A DNA stretch of 64,000 nt from Sphingobium limneticum (GTDB lineage Bacteria; Pseudomonadota; Alphaproteobacteria; Sphingomonadales; Sphingomonadaceae), in the NCBI RefSeq assembly GCF_008710155.1, contig NZ_VYPZ01000020.1, forward strand, positions 1 through 64,000, read 5' to 3'. Below are positions 36,019 to 44,984 of the stretch, piece after piece (the first letter of the stretch is position 1; each line of letters opens with the position of its first letter). The notes under the pieces are model-generated. The model saw only the letters and a program-made list of their open reading frames with translations. It was not told the DNA's origin and made no database searches. A program made the translations under genes and the position numbers.

Positions 36019-37452
36019 TCAGGGCCTTTCGAAACGGGCGGGTTCGCTGTCGCCGCCGCCTTCGCGATCGGTGGCGCGCACGGTGAAGGTGAAGTCCTGC
36101 CGGGCGGTGCCGGCGGCGGGCGCCGCGATGAAGAGGCGCAGCTTGGCCACGCTGTCGGCCGGGACGGTGGCGGTGACGGCGGGGGCGGCCGCCTCGCGCG
36201 GCATGGCGTCGGTCCACAGCATCGCGCCGGGCAGGCCATCGACGGCAACCGTGACCGGGCGGGGCCGCGCCTCCATATTGCGGACCTTGACCATATAGGC
36301 GTTGCGGATCGCCCCGTCGGACAGGCGCACGAAGATCGGGTTGCGATCCTGCTGCGCGGCAATGTCGATCCGGGTGCGCGCGCTCAATGCGAACAGCATC
36401 GCCGCGCCGATCGACACCCACACCGCCGCATAGGCCAAAGTGCGCGGTCGCAGCAGCCTGTTCAGCACGGGCTTTGGCGCCGCGCCCTTCCTCTCCGCCT
36501 CCGCGTCCTCCTGCGTGCAATAGTCGATCAGGCCGCGCGGCCGCCCCACCTGCGCCATCACCGTGTCGCAAGCGTCGATGCACAAGGCGCAAGTGATGCA
36601 ACCGACCTGTGCGCCATCGCGAATGTCAATGCCGGTCGGGCAGACCGCGACGCACTGATTGCAGTCGATACAGTCGCCGAACAGGGCGGGATTGGCCTGC
36701 GCTTTCTTCACGCTGCCGCGCGTCTCACCGCGCCAGTCCTTGTAGGTGACGACCAGCGACGTTTCGTCCAGCATGGCGGTCTGGATGCGCGGCCAAGGGC
36801 ACATATAGATGCACACCTGTTCCCGCATGAAGCCGCCCAGCAGGAAAGTCGTCGCGGTCAGCACGGCCACGGTCGCATAGGCGACCGGCGCAGCGCCGCC
36901 GGTCCAGAACGCATGGCTAAGGCCGGGCGCATCTGCGAAGTAGAAGATCCAGGCGCCGCCGGTGGCGAAGGCGATCGCCAGCCAGATGCCCCATTTGGCA
37001 AGGCGGCGGGCCAGCTTCGCCGCGCTCCATGGTGCCTTCGCCAGCCGGATCTGCGCATTGCGGTCGCCATCAATCGCGCGCTCGACATGCTGATACAGGT
37101 CGGTCCACACCGTTTGCGGGCAGGCATAGCCGCACCAGGCCCGCCCCACCGCCGACGTCACCAGAAACAGCCCGATCCCCGCCATGATGAGCAGGCCGGC
37201 GACATAATAAAATTCATGCGGCCAGATTTCGATCGCGAACATATAGAAGCGCCGGTGCGCCAGATCGATCAGCACCGCCTGGTCGGGCGCATAAGGCCCG
37301 CGATCCCAGCGCAGCCATGGCGTGCCCCAGTAAATGGCCAGCGTCATCGCCATGATCGCCCATTTAAGGCGCCGATAGAAGCCGTCGACCGCCTTGGGAT
37401 AGACGCCCTTGCGCTTCTCATAGAGATCGGAAGAACCGGCTGACATCAGCAT
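36019..37452 (-). CDS. ccoG: cbb3 oxidase accessory ferredoxin protein CcoG (FixG/RdxA)
   Basis: A 477-aa inner-membrane protein with about five helices. The polyferredoxin motifs are CIDCNQCVAVCPTG and CITCALCIDACDTVM (two 4Fe-4S clusters), with the upstream CGYACPQTVW element. The C-terminal Ig-like domain is periplasmic. CcoG takes part in copper reduction and delivery for cbb3 assembly. It is separated from ccoP by 129 bases that hold a large inverted repeat. Confidence 0.95.
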   Translation of the reverse strand: MLMSAGSSDLYEKRKGVYPKAVDGFYRRLKWAIMAMTLAIYWGTPWLRWDRGPYAPDQAVLIDLAHRRFYMFAIEIWPHEFYYVAGLLIMAGIGLFLVTSAVGRAWCGYACPQTVWTDLYQHVERAIDGDRNAQIRLAKAPWSAAKLARRLAKWGIWLAIAFATGGAWIFYFADAPGLSHAFWTGGAAPVAYATVAVLTATTFLLGGFMREQVCIYMCPWPRIQTAMLDETSLVVTYKDWRGETRGSVKKAQANPALFGDCIDCNQCVAVCPTGIDIRDGAQVGCITCALCIDACDTVMAQVGRPRGLIDYCTQEDAEAERKGAAPKPVLNRLLRPRTLAYAAVWVSIGAAMLFALSARTRIDIAAQQDRNPIFVRLSDGAIRNAYMVKVRNMEARPRPVTVAVDGLPGAMLWTDAMPREAAAPAVTATVPADSVAKLRLFIAAPAAGTARQDFTFTVRATDREGGGDSEPARFERP

Positions 37453-37481
37453 GGCGGGATTCCGTTGGGTCTTAAAATCTC

Positions 37482-37571
37482 CGTCATCCCGGGCTTGACC
37501 CGGGATCCCACTTCTTCTTCGCGCCTGTTGAAAAAGGCAGCTGGACCCCGGGTCAAGCCCGGGGTGACGGA
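37482..37571. repeat. Large intergenic inverted repeat (REP-like) between ccoP and ccoG
   Basis: Left arm TCATCCCGGGCTTGACCCGG and right arm CCGGGTCAAGCCCGGGGTGA are near-perfect reverse complements, separated by about 30 bases. The motif is of the dispersed palindromic type common in alphaproteobacteria. In mRNA it would form a strong stem that could separate the structural (NOQP) from the assembly (GHIS) messages. Confidence 0.75.
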
Positions 37572-37581
37572 AGCGGAGAGA

Positions 37582-38493
37582 TTATTGCGCGCCATTGCCC
37601 GCTTCCACTGGCGCCGCCTCGCCGCCGCCCAGGCTATGGACATAGGTGGCAAGCATGCGAATGGTCGCCTTGTCGAGCTTGTCGTCCCAGCGCGGCATCA
37701 CGCCCTGACGGCTGTTCCATACCGTTTCGCGGATCGTCTCCGCGTCGCCGCCATAGAGCCAGAGGCCGTCGGTCAGGTTGGGGGCGCCCAGCACCCGCGT
37801 CCCCTTGCCATCCGCGCCGTGGCAGACCGCGCAATTGTCGGCGAAGACCTTCGCCCCCCGTTGCGATGCGGCGCTGGTCTTGTCTTGTCGGCTGATGACG
37901 CGGACATGGGCCAATACATCATTGACCTGCGCGCCGGTCAGCAACTGGTCGCGGCCGAATGCGGGCATGATCGATACGCGCGTCTCCGCATGATCGGGGT
38001 TGCGCACGCCGTCGGTGATCGTCTTTTCGATCGTGGCGAGATCGCCGCCCCACAGCCAGTCGTCGTCGTTGAGGTTGGGATAGCCCTTCGCGCCCGCCGC
38101 GCCGGAACCATGGCACTGGACGCAATGGACCTTGAAAGCGGCGCGACCACCCTCGACCGCCGCCTGCATCAGTTGCGGCCTGGCGGGCAGGTCGGTGATG
38201 GCGGTGTCCGCAATCGCTCGCCGCAACGGCGCGACTTCCGCTTCCCGCGCAGCCAGTTCCTTGTCCAGCGCCCCCCGGCTCGACCAGCCCAGCGCCCCGC
38301 GCGTATAATCGTGCAGCATCGGGATCGCCGGATACGCAATCACATAGCCGATCGCGAAGAGGATGGTCGCATAGAAGGTCCACAGCCACCAGCGCGGCAG
38401 CGGCGTGTCCAGTTCGGCGATTCCGTCCCACTCATGGCCCTTCAATTCAGTGCCGGTGGCAACGTCGATATGTTTGTCCTGTCCGTCAGCCAT
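37582..38493 (-). CDS. ccoP: cbb3-type cytochrome c oxidase subunit III, diheme CcoP
   Basis: A 303-aa membrane-anchored cytochrome. One helix (WWLWTFYATILFAIGYVIAY) anchors two cytochrome c domains with heme motifs CVQCHGSG and CAVCHGADG. Axial Met candidates are MPAFG and MPRWDD. It passes electrons from soluble cytochrome c to CcoO/CcoN. Start ATG 38493 follows GGAGGCCGATC and overlaps the end of ccoQ by 8 bases. Confidence 0.95.
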   Translation of the reverse strand: MADGQDKHIDVATGTELKGHEWDGIAELDTPLPRWWLWTFYATILFAIGYVIAYPAIPMLHDYTRGALGWSSRGALDKELAAREAEVAPLRRAIADTAITDLPARPQLMQAAVEGGRAAFKVHCVQCHGSGAAGAKGYPNLNDDDWLWGGDLATIEKTITDGVRNPDHAETRVSIMPAFGRDQLLTGAQVNDVLAHVRVISRQDKTSAASQRGAKVFADNCAVCHGADGKGTRVLGAPNLTDGLWLYGGDAETIRETVWNSRQGVMPRWDDKLDKATIRMLATYVHSLGGGEAAPVEAGNGAQ

Positions 38494-38656
38494 GATCGGC
38501 CTCCGTCTCATCACTCTGGAAGATCATCGTGGAGGCGTGGCGGCTGTGTCGGCGGCCACGCGGCAGGAAGTGACAGCCGACGAGGACAAGATAGGTCGCC
38601 CCCATGAAGACCAGCCCCCAGCTGTCGGCGAAGTGGCGCAAGGCATCGTAACTCAT
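38486..38656 (-). CDS. ccoQ: cbb3-type oxidase subunit CcoQ
   Basis: A 56-aa protein with one membrane helix ([18 protein letters not shown]) and a charged cytoplasmic tail ([13 protein letters not shown]). Size, position between ccoO and ccoP, and the single helix identify CcoQ, which stabilises the complex. It overlaps ccoO by 4 bases and ccoP by 8. Confidence 0.9.
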   Translation of the reverse strand: MSYDALRHFADSWGLVFMGATYLVLVGCHFLPRGRRHSRHASTMIFQSDETEADHG

Positions 38657-39402
38657 CGCGGCTGCTCCCCTTTCTGGTCTTCTTGGGGCTTGGCCGCGTC
38701 CACATCGACAAGCGTGCCCAGCATCTGGAGATAGGCGACCAGCGCATCCATCTCGGTCAGCCTGGCGGGATTGCCGTCGAAGTCGCGCTGCTGCGCCTTG
38801 GGATAGCGTTTGAGGAGGTCGCTGGCGTCGGCATTTGGATCGGCCTGTGCGGCCAGATCTGCGTTCGCCTTGGCCACATCATCCTTGCTGTAGGGCACAC
38901 CCACCCGCCCCAGCGCGGTCAGGTCGTCGCGCATGTCGCCGGCCGTCAACTCGCGCTCGGCGAGGAAAGGATAGGTCGGCATGATGGACTCCGGCACCAC
39001 GGCGCGCGGATCTTTCAAATGCTGGACATGCCATTCGTCCGAATAGCGACCACCCACTCGCGCGAGGTCCGGCCCGGTGCGTTTCGACCCCCATTGGAAC
39101 GGATGGTCGTACATACTCTCCGCCGCCAGGCTGTAATGACCATAGCGCTCCGTTTCGTCGCGGAAGGGGCGGATCATCTGGCTGTGGCAATTGTAACAGC
39201 CTTCGCGGATGTAGATGTTCCGGCCCGCCAGTTCGAGCGGGGTATAGGGGCGCATCCCCTCCACCTTCTCGATCGTATTGTCGATCCAGAAAAGCGGCGC
39301 GATTTCCACGATGCCGCCAATGGCGACGACGATCAGAGAGGCGATGCCCAGCAGCGAGATATTCCGCTCCAGCCTGCCATGGTCGAAGAATTTGGAAGCC
39401 AT
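38653..39402 (-). CDS. ccoO: cbb3-type cytochrome c oxidase subunit II, monoheme CcoO
   Basis: A 249-aa cytochrome with an N-terminal helix ([20 protein letters not shown]) and one heme motif, [13 protein letters not shown], followed by the family signature [19 protein letters not shown]. The Met ligand is probably in IMPTYPFL. It is the membrane-anchored electron entry subunit of the complex. It starts 12 bases after ccoN. Confidence 0.95.
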   Translation of the reverse strand: MASKFFDHGRLERNISLLGIASLIVVAIGGIVEIAPLFWIDNTIEKVEGMRPYTPLELAGRNIYIREGCYNCHSQMIRPFRDETERYGHYSLAAESMYDHPFQWGSKRTGPDLARVGGRYSDEWHVQHLKDPRAVVPESIMPTYPFLAERELTAGDMRDDLTALGRVGVPYSKDDVAKANADLAAQADPNADASDLLKRYPKAQQRDFDGNPARLTEMDALVAYLQMLGTLVDVDAAKPQEDQKGEQPR

Positions 39403-39414
39403 GTTGGCGTCTCC

Positions 39415-41076
39415 TTATGCAGGCTGGGCAGCGATGAGAGGCTTGTCGGCGATCGGATCATAGGCCGCGTCGCGCATCGGCTTTTCCGTACGCAGGGGCG
39501 TGCCCGCGATGGTCATGCCGATGTTCCAGGCCATGATGATCGCGCCGCTCAGATACAGCAGGCCGCCCGCCGCGCGGATGAGATACATGGGCAGCATCGC
39601 GCTCACGACTTCGGAGAAGCTGTAGACGAGATAGCCGTCGGCCCCATATTCCCGCCACATCAGCCCCTGCATGATGCCCGCGACCCACATGGCGGCGGCG
39701 TAGAGGACGATCCCCAGCGTCGCGAGCCAGAAGTGCCAGTTCACCAACCGCAGCGAGTAAAGGCGTTCCCGCCTCCAAAGGCGCGGCGTCAGATAATAGA
39801 GGCAGGCAAAGGTGATGAGGCCGTTCCAGCCCAATGCGCCGCTATGCACATGGCCGATCGTCCAGTCGGTATAGTGGGACAGGCTGTTGACCGCCTTCAC
39901 CGACATGACCGGCCCTTCGAAGGTGGACATGCCGTAGAAGGCCAGCGCCATCACCATCATGCGGATGATCGGATCGGTGCGGATCTTGTCCCAGGCGCCG
40001 TTCAGCGTCATCAGGCCGTTGATCATCCCGCCCCAGCTGGGCATCCACAGCATGATCGAGAAGACCATGCCCAGCGTTTGCGCCCAGTCGGGCAGCGCGG
40101 TATAATGGAGGTGGTGCGGACCTGCCCAGATATAGAGGAAGATCAGCGACCAGAAATGGATGATCGACAGGCGATAGCTGTAGACCGGCCGTTCCGCCTG
40201 CTTGGGCACGAAATAATACATCATGGCCAGGAAGCCGGCGGTCAGGAAGAAGCCCACCGCATTATGGCCGTACCACCATTGCGTCAGCGCATCCTGCACC
40301 CCGGCAAAGGCGCTGTAGCTTTTGGAGCCGAGCAGGCTGACCGGCATGGAGAGGTTATTGACGATGTGCAGCATCGCTATCGTCAGGATGAAGGCGAGGT
40401 AGAACCAGTTCGCCACATAGATATGCGGTTCGCTGCGCTTGATGACGGTGCCGCCAAAGACGATCAGATAGCAGACCCAGACGATCGTCAGCCACATGTC
40501 GACATACCATTCCGGCTCGGCATATTCCTTGCCCTCGGTCATACCGAGCAGATAGCCGGTCGCGGCCAGGACGATGAAGAGCTGATAGCCCCAGAAGACG
40601 AAGTCAGCGAGCTTGGGCGCAAAGAGCCGCGCGCGGCAGGTGCGTTGCACGACATAGAAGCTGGTCGCGATCAGCGCATTGCCGCCAAAGGCGAAGATCA
40701 CCGCCGATGTGTGCAGCGGGCGTAGGCGGCCGAAGCTGGTATATTCGATGCCAAGATTGAGCGCCGGGAAGGCCAGCTGGAGCGCGATATAGAGACCCGC
40801 CAAGAAACCGGCGAGGCCCCAGAAGACGGTCGCGATCACGCCCCAGCGGATGACGTCGTCATAATATTTGCCCTGATCGGCGGGCATCTTCAACAGACCG
40901 CGCGCAAACCCCGCATAGTCGGCGCTGCGCATGGCATAGACGGCCAGCCCCAGCGCGATCGCGCTCACGATCCCCATATGGACGGCAAAGCCGCCGTCGC
41001 GCGCCGCCAGCATCGCCGCAAAGGCGATCAGCGCCAGCGCGAACCAGCCGCCCGTCCGCATCACCAATCTGTCCAT
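39415..41076 (-). CDS. ccoN: cbb3-type cytochrome c oxidase subunit I, CcoN
   Basis: A 553-aa catalytic subunit with 12 or more membrane helices. Family motifs include [51 protein letters not shown] and [16 protein letters not shown], which contain the heme and copper-B His ligands. It reduces O2 at low concentration and pumps protons. It is the first gene of ccoNOQPGHIS. An FNR-type box lies about 67 bases upstream of its start. Confidence 0.97.
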   Translation of the reverse strand: MDRLVMRTGGWFALALIAFAAMLAARDGGFAVHMGIVSAIALGLAVYAMRSADYAGFARGLLKMPADQGKYYDDVIRWGVIATVFWGLAGFLAGLYIALQLAFPALNLGIEYTSFGRLRPLHTSAVIFAFGGNALIATSFYVVQRTCRARLFAPKLADFVFWGYQLFIVLAATGYLLGMTEGKEYAEPEWYVDMWLTIVWVCYLIVFGGTVIKRSEPHIYVANWFYLAFILTIAMLHIVNNLSMPVSLLGSKSYSAFAGVQDALTQWWYGHNAVGFFLTAGFLAMMYYFVPKQAERPVYSYRLSIIHFWSLIFLYIWAGPHHLHYTALPDWAQTLGMVFSIMLWMPSWGGMINGLMTLNGAWDKIRTDPIIRMMVMALAFYGMSTFEGPVMSVKAVNSLSHYTDWTIGHVHSGALGWNGLITFACLYYLTPRLWRRERLYSLRLVNWHFWLATLGIVLYAAAMWVAGIMQGLMWREYGADGYLVYSFSEVVSAMLPMYLIRAAGGLLYLSGAIIMAWNIGMTIAGTPLRTEKPMRDAAYDPIADKPLIAAQPA

Positions 41077-41136
41077 CGACTTGTCCCCGCATCAGCTCAT
41101 TGCGGTGCTCCATCGGACAGGCGCCGCGCTTATGCC

Positions 41137-41150
41137 TTGATCCTTGTCAA
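41137..41150. promoter_or_regulatory. FNR/FixK box upstream of ccoN
   Basis: TTGATCCTTGTCAA matches the alphaproteobacterial TTGA-N6-(T/G)CAA FixK/FNR consensus and has one mismatch to TTGAT-N4-ATCAA. It is centred about 67 bases before the ccoN start, a usual activator distance. The gene for an FNR-type regulator is immediately upstream. Confidence 0.75.
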
Positions 41151-41212
41151 AAGCGGGCGGCGGGGTCTTTACGGGATAGTGCGTAGGGAGAGGAGAAGGC
41201 ACCCTTCCATTC

Positions 41213-41238
41213 GTCATCCCCGCGAAGGCGGGGATGAC
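41213..41238. terminator. Hairpin downstream of fnr
   Basis: An 11-bp stem (GTCATCCCCGC with its complement GCGGGGATGAC) closes a four-base loop GAAG. It lies 30 bases past the fnr stop and upstream of the ccoN promoter. It belongs to the common GTCAT..ATGAC palindromic repeat type and may act as a transcription terminator and insulator. Confidence 0.6.
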
Positions 41239-41267
41239 AGAGAATGGCTATCTGGATTAAGCAGGTT

Positions 41268-42011
41268 CTAGCCCGCCTCCGTCAGCGCCTCCAGCGCGGC
41301 GCTGTCCACCAGCCGCACGCCGCGCCGGCCGACCAGATCGATCACGCCCGTGCGCTTCATCTCGGTCATCTGACGCGAGACGGTTTCGATGGTCGTGCCC
41401 AGCACGTCCGCAATCTGCTGGCGCGACAGGGGCAAGTCGATCACGCCGTCCGCATCCGCGCGCAACCGTCGCCCCATGTCGAGCAGGAAGGTCGCGACCT
41501 TCTCTCGCGCGGTCTTGCGACCCAGCAGCAGCATCCAGGCGCGGGTGCGGTCCAGGTCGTCGAGCGTTCGCTGCAAAAGGCGATGCTGCAATTCGCCATG
41601 GCGCAGGGCAAAGCCGTCGAAACTGCCGCGCGGAAACAGACACAGCCGTGCGTCGGTCAGGGCTGTCACGCTATGCGGCGTGCGTGCGCCGAAGGGGCGA
41701 CCGATAAAGTCGGCAGCATAGACCACGCCCACGATCTGCTCACGCCCGTCGCCGGTGGAGGTAGCGAGTTTCAGCGTCCCGTCGATCACATTGGCGACCA
41801 CGGTGCTGTCGCCCCCCTCCCACATCACCGTCTGACCGGCCTGCAATGTGACGCGCCGCCCGATCCGGCTGAGCGCGTCGCGATCGGCATCATCGAGGCC
41901 AGCGCAAATGGCATGATCGCGGACCACGCAGTTTTCGCAGGACTGCCCGCCACAGGAGCGAGCCACGGGCGGAAGGGCGCCGTTTTGCGCCATGTCAAAT
42001 CGCATTTCCAT
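41268..42011 (-). CDS. fnrL: FNR-type oxygen-responsive regulator (Fe-S cluster form)
   Basis: A 247-aa Crp/Fnr-family regulator. The N-terminus has the Fe-S cysteines of FnrL-type proteins (Cys20, Cys25, Cys28, Cys36 in CGGQSCENCVVRDHAIC) and an internal Cys124. A cyclic-nucleotide-like fold follows, then an HTH with recognition helix TTIETVSRQMTEMKRTG. The cluster assembles without oxygen and allows DNA binding at TTGAT-type sites. Four such boxes occur in this window. The start could be Met7 (41993), which lies inside one of them. Symbol given by similarity of the Cys pattern. Confidence 0.85.
   Translation of the reverse strand: MEMRFDMAQNGALPPVARSCGGQSCENCVVRDHAICAGLDDADRDALSRIGRRVTLQAGQTVMWEGGDSTVVANVIDGTLKLATSTGDGREQIVGVVYAADFIGRPFGARTPHSVTALTDARLCLFPRGSFDGFALRHGELQHRLLQRTLDDLDRTRAWMLLLGRKTAREKVATFLLDMGRRLRADADGVIDLPLSRQQIADVLGTTIETVSRQMTEMKRTGVIDLVGRRGVRLVDSAALEALTEAG
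41985..41998. promoter_or_regulatory. FNR/FixK box overlapping the fnr start
   Basis: On the minus strand TTGACATGGCGCAA fits TTGA-N6-GCAA. It covers the second in-frame ATG of fnr (Met7, 41993). A bound regulator here would block transcription or initiation, which suggests negative autoregulation. Because it is partly coding sequence, chance cannot be excluded. Confidence 0.45.
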
Positions 42012-42295
42012 GCCCGCTGCATGACGCGGCGGCAGGCCGCGACCTATCCGTAAATGTCCCTAGAGATGGGTGGGATCGGCCAGTTCGGAGTAGGAGATTG
42101 CGCGCTTAACTTCGCACATTTCCCACCTACTGCGACATTTGCGAACAAATGTTGGAAATTTTGTTGCGAGAGCTGCGGGTGTGGTTGTCGCGGTGTCTAT
42201 AGCAAGGATGGGGGGCAGCAGTGCTGGATTGCTCCACCTACTGTTATCCTATCGAAGGCCGGGATTTCAGGCCGCCATGCGCTTCCCCTCCTGCG
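42012..42295. other. Intergenic region upstream of fnr with a palindrome
   Basis: This stretch contains a perfect 7-bp inverted repeat ACATTTG-CGAA-CAAATGT (42135-42152) about 125 bases upstream of fnr. It could be a regulator site or hairpin. No gene was recognised; the cysteine-rich plus-strand frame through here has no ribosome site or family resemblance. Confidence 0.45.
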
Positions 42296-42315
42296 ACCCC
42301 AGCCTTCGCTGGGGT
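42296..42315. terminator. Terminator hairpin after fixJ
   Basis: ACCCCAGC-CTTC-GCTGGGGT is a perfect 8-bp stem with a four-base loop, 15 bases downstream of the fixJ-like stop. No long T tract follows on the minus strand. Position suits termination of the fixLJ message. Confidence 0.6.
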
Positions 42316-42329
42316 GACGAATAGGGCCA

Positions 42330-42959
42330 TCACCCGCCCGTCGCCTCCATCCCTTCACCCGCGTGAAATGCTATGCGCAGCGCTTCGGCGAGGCTTTTCA
42401 CCTCCAGTTTCTGCATCAAATTGGCGCGGTGGATTTCGACCGTCCTTGGGCTGATGCCCAGATCATAAGCGATGCTCTTGTTAGGCAGCCCGTCCACAAG
42501 CCCGTTCAGCACGTCACGTTCCCGGTCGGTCAGCACGTTCAGTCGCGCCTGCGCCTCCTGAGCGCGGGCGCTGGCGCCGCGTGCCGCGATCGACTGGCGG
42601 TGGGCAGCTTCTATACAGGAAATCAATGCCGCTTTTTCGAACGGCTTTTCGATGAAGTCGCTGGCGCCCGCCTTCATCGCGGCGACCGCCATGTCGATGT
42701 CGCCATGGCCCGTCATGATGACCACCGGCAGCATCACGCCATGCGTGCGCAGCTCACTCTGCACCGCCATGCCGTCGATATCGGGCATGCGCACGTCCAG
42801 CAGCACGCATCCGGCCGGCAGGGCGGCCGCCTCCTTCAGAAATTCATGCCCCCCGTCGAACAGGCGCACGGCATAACCACTCGTCTTGAGCATGAAGGAT
42901 AGCGACCGGCGGATCGCATCGTCATCATCGACGACATAAATGGGATAGGGCTCGCTCAT
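42330..42959 (-). CDS. fixJ: FixJ-like two-component response regulator
   Basis: A 209-aa regulator. The receiver domain has YVVDDDDAIRRSL, the phospho-acceptor Asp55 (CVLLDVRMPDIDG) and a conserved Lys (FIEKPFEK). The LuxR/FixJ-type HTH follows (LTDRERDVLNGLVDGLPNKS, then SPRTVEIHRANLMQKL). FixJ activates genes for microaerobic respiration. It lies 13 bases after the FixL-like kinase gene on the same strand, next to fnr and ccoNOQP. Confidence 0.88.
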   Translation of the reverse strand: MSEPYPIYVVDDDDAIRRSLSFMLKTSGYAVRLFDGGHEFLKEAAALPAGCVLLDVRMPDIDGMAVQSELRTHGVMLPVVIMTGHGDIDMAVAAMKAGASDFIEKPFEKAALISCIEAAHRQSIAARGASARAQEAQARLNVLTDRERDVLNGLVDGLPNKSIAYDLGISPRTVEIHRANLMQKLEVKSLAEALRIAFHAGEGMEATGG

Positions 42960-42972
42960 GCGCGTCTCCGGC

Positions 42973-44127
42973 TCAGTCTTCGGCGATATCGAGGGTGAAG
43001 TGGAAGGCGGTGCCGCCCCAGGATGAGGGTCCGGCCCATATGCGGCCGCTATGCCCCTCTACGATGGTCTGGCTGATCGACAGGCCCACGCCCAGGCCGC
43101 GCGCCTTGGTCGTCGAAAAAGGGGTGAAGAGCGTGCGCGACATATCCGGGTCCAGCCCTGGCCCACTGTCGGCCACGATCACCTCAACCTTGCCCGGTAC
43201 GTCGGTGGCGGGGGCAGCGGTTACGCGCAGGATGCGCACCGGGCTGTCCTGCATCGCCTCCACCGCATTTTTGACGAGGTTGATGACCACCTGCTGCAAT
43301 TGCACCCGGTTCACGAACACGCGATCGATGGCAGGATCGACGCTGACGTCCATGTCGATGCCCCGGCTGTCGATGCCAATGAAGGCCAGAGCCGCACCCT
43401 CCGCCAGCAACCCCCGCAAGGGTTCGGACTGGCGCATGGTTTCGCCGCGCTTGATGGATTCGCGCAGCGAGCGGATGATCTCCCCCGCCCGCAGCGCCTG
43501 CCCCGCGCTCTCGTTCATCGCTTCGCGCAGCATATCGCGATCGACGGGGCCATCCCCTTCTAGCAGATCGCGCCCCGCCTCCATATAATTGGCGATCGCG
43601 GTCAGCGGCTGATTCAGTTCATGCGCCAGCGCGGCGGCCAGCGTGCCCATGGCGGTGACGCGCCCGGCATGGGCGAGTTCGGCCTGTAAATCGGCGACGC
43701 GTCGTTCGGCCTGCTGCCGTTCGGTCAGGTCGCGGATGAAGCCGGTGAACAGGCGGCGGCCTTCCGTCTCCACTTCCCCCACCGACAATTCGATGGGGAA
43801 GGTCGATCCGTCCCGCCGCCGCGCGCTGGTCAGCCGGCCAATGCCGATGATCCGCCGTTCGCCAGTGGTCAGATAATGGTCGATATAGCCGTCATGCCGC
43901 TCCCGATCGGGCGAGGGCATCAGCATGGAGATATTCTCCCCCAGCACGTCGCCTTCGGCATATTGGAACATGCGTTGCGCCGCCGGGCTGAAGGACACGA
44001 TCCGCCCGCGCATGTCGATGACGATCAGCGCATCAGGCACGGTGGTCAGGATGGACCCCAGCAACGCCTGTTCCAGACTATGATCGCGCAAGCCCAATCC
44101 GTCGGTGTCGTCGTCCGCTACTGCCAT
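42973..44127 (-). CDS. fixL: FixL-like PAS histidine kinase lacking the heme-ligand His
   Basis: A 384-aa soluble kinase: PAS domain (residues about 22-135), HisKA with His169 (AALAHELNQPLTAIANYM), and HATPase (NLVKNAVEAM, DSGPGLDP, GLGVGLSISQTIVEGH). It aligns with FixL through HDGYIDHYLTTGERRIIGIG and RRDGSTFPIELSVGE. At the place of the proximal heme His of FixL (DPHIIGIGR in Bradyrhizobium) it has Arg92 (ERRIIGIGR). Canonical heme-based O2 sensing is therefore unlikely, and the signal may be another ligand or redox state. The genomic position with fixJ and the oxidase genes still argues for respiratory control. Confidence 0.85.
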   Translation of the reverse strand: MAVADDDTDGLGLRDHSLEQALLGSILTTVPDALIVIDMRGRIVSFSPAAQRMFQYAEGDVLGENISMLMPSPDRERHDGYIDHYLTTGERRIIGIGRLTSARRRDGSTFPIELSVGEVETEGRRLFTGFIRDLTERQQAERRVADLQAELAHAGRVTAMGTLAAALAHELNQPLTAIANYMEAGRDLLEGDGPVDRDMLREAMNESAGQALRAGEIIRSLRESIKRGETMRQSEPLRGLLAEGAALAFIGIDSRGIDMDVSVDPAIDRVFVNRVQLQQVVINLVKNAVEAMQDSPVRILRVTAAPATDVPGKVEVIVADSGPGLDPDMSRTLFTPFSTTKARGLGVGLSISQTIVEGHSGRIWAGPSSWGGTAFHFTLDIAED

Positions 44128-44147
44128 CGGGGGATCATGCCGTCCTT

Positions 44148-44878
44148 TCAGTGCGCCAGCAAGAGCGGCACGGGCGCGGTGCGCAGCAGCGAGCGGGTGA
44201 CGCCGCCGAAGATCAGCTCGCGCCAGCGGCTGTGGCCGAAGGCACCCATGACGACCCAGTCGGCGTGCAGGCTGGCCATCGCGTCGCGCAGCGCGATCTC
44301 GGTCGGGCGGTCGGTGCGGGACCAGCTGTGTAGTTGCGCCTTTATGCCATGGCGGGCGAGATATGCGGGTGCATCCGTCGCAGGGAAGGCGCTGTCGGCC
44401 TCCTCCACAGTCACCACATCCACCGCCTCAGCCAATTTGAGCAAAGGCACGGCGGCGCGTAGAGCGGCGCCGGCGTCCGCCCGCCGAGCACCAGATCCGG
44501 CACGATCGGCAGAGGATCGCGCAGGCTGCTCCGGCCGCCTTCGGGCAAGCTGGCCACGATGATGTCGGCCAGTTTCGCGGCGGACAGCAGGCCCGGCAGG
44601 CTGTCGCCCTGCATCGACTGCCAGTCCCATGCCACATCCTCCTGCGCGAAATGCGCTTCGGTACGGGTCCGGAACGCCTCGTCAATGGCGTGGAGTTCGG
44701 CCGCGACCATGGGGGCATAGCCCATGCCGTCCTGTGCGCCGGCCGCGATCATATCCGGGATCGGCGTCACCTGGACACACTGGACATGGGCCAGCCCGGC
44801 ACGGGCCAGGTCGCAGGCCACCTGCAAGCGGCTATCGGCGCCATGGTCATCATGAATATGCAGCAGGATCGTCTTCAT
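44148..44878 (-). pseudogene. Universal stress protein, tandem UspA domains, apparent frameshift
   Basis: The first frame (ATG 44878 behind CGGAG) reads MKTILLHIHDDHGADSRLQV and continues through SLPEGGRSSLRDPLPIVPDL. After VLGG the similarity passes to another frame (VPLLKLAEAVDVVTVEEADS to WVVMGAFGHSRWRELIFGG and RTAPVPLLLAH). The switch lies between about 44452 and 44480. Together they make a normal two-domain UspA protein of about 240 aa. The GxFGHSxxxE-type motif near the end is the ATP-binding region. It could be a true lesion or a sequence error; the gene is otherwise intact. Confidence 0.7.
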
Positions 44879-44928
44879 GGCGCATCTCCGTCGGTTCATG
44901 CCCCGATTATGCCTGCCCCCGCGCGATC

Positions 44929-44943
44929 ACTATCAGGGATAGT
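44929..44943. promoter_or_regulatory. Palindrome between the universal stress protein and hypothetical gene
   Basis: ACTATC-AGG-GATAGT is a perfect 6-bp inverted repeat in the divergent gap. It lies 50 bases upstream of the stress-protein start and 41 bases before ATG 44985. It could be a shared operator. It does not match the FNR/FixK pattern. Confidence 0.4.
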
Positions 44944-44984
44944 CCTTATAGCATTTCCGGGCCTGAAAAGGGATTCAAACTGGC

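Noticed and set aside
35584..37443. 619-aa plus-strand open frame
   Set aside because: Antisense to ccoH and ccoG, which carry unambiguous motifs.
38683..40725. 680-aa plus-strand open frame
   Set aside because: Antisense to ccoO and ccoN; low-complexity His/Arg/Asp-rich product.
42054..42317. 87-aa cysteine-rich plus-strand frame
   Set aside because: No ribosome site; it runs through the fixJ terminator hairpin and the region upstream of fnr, with no family resemblance.
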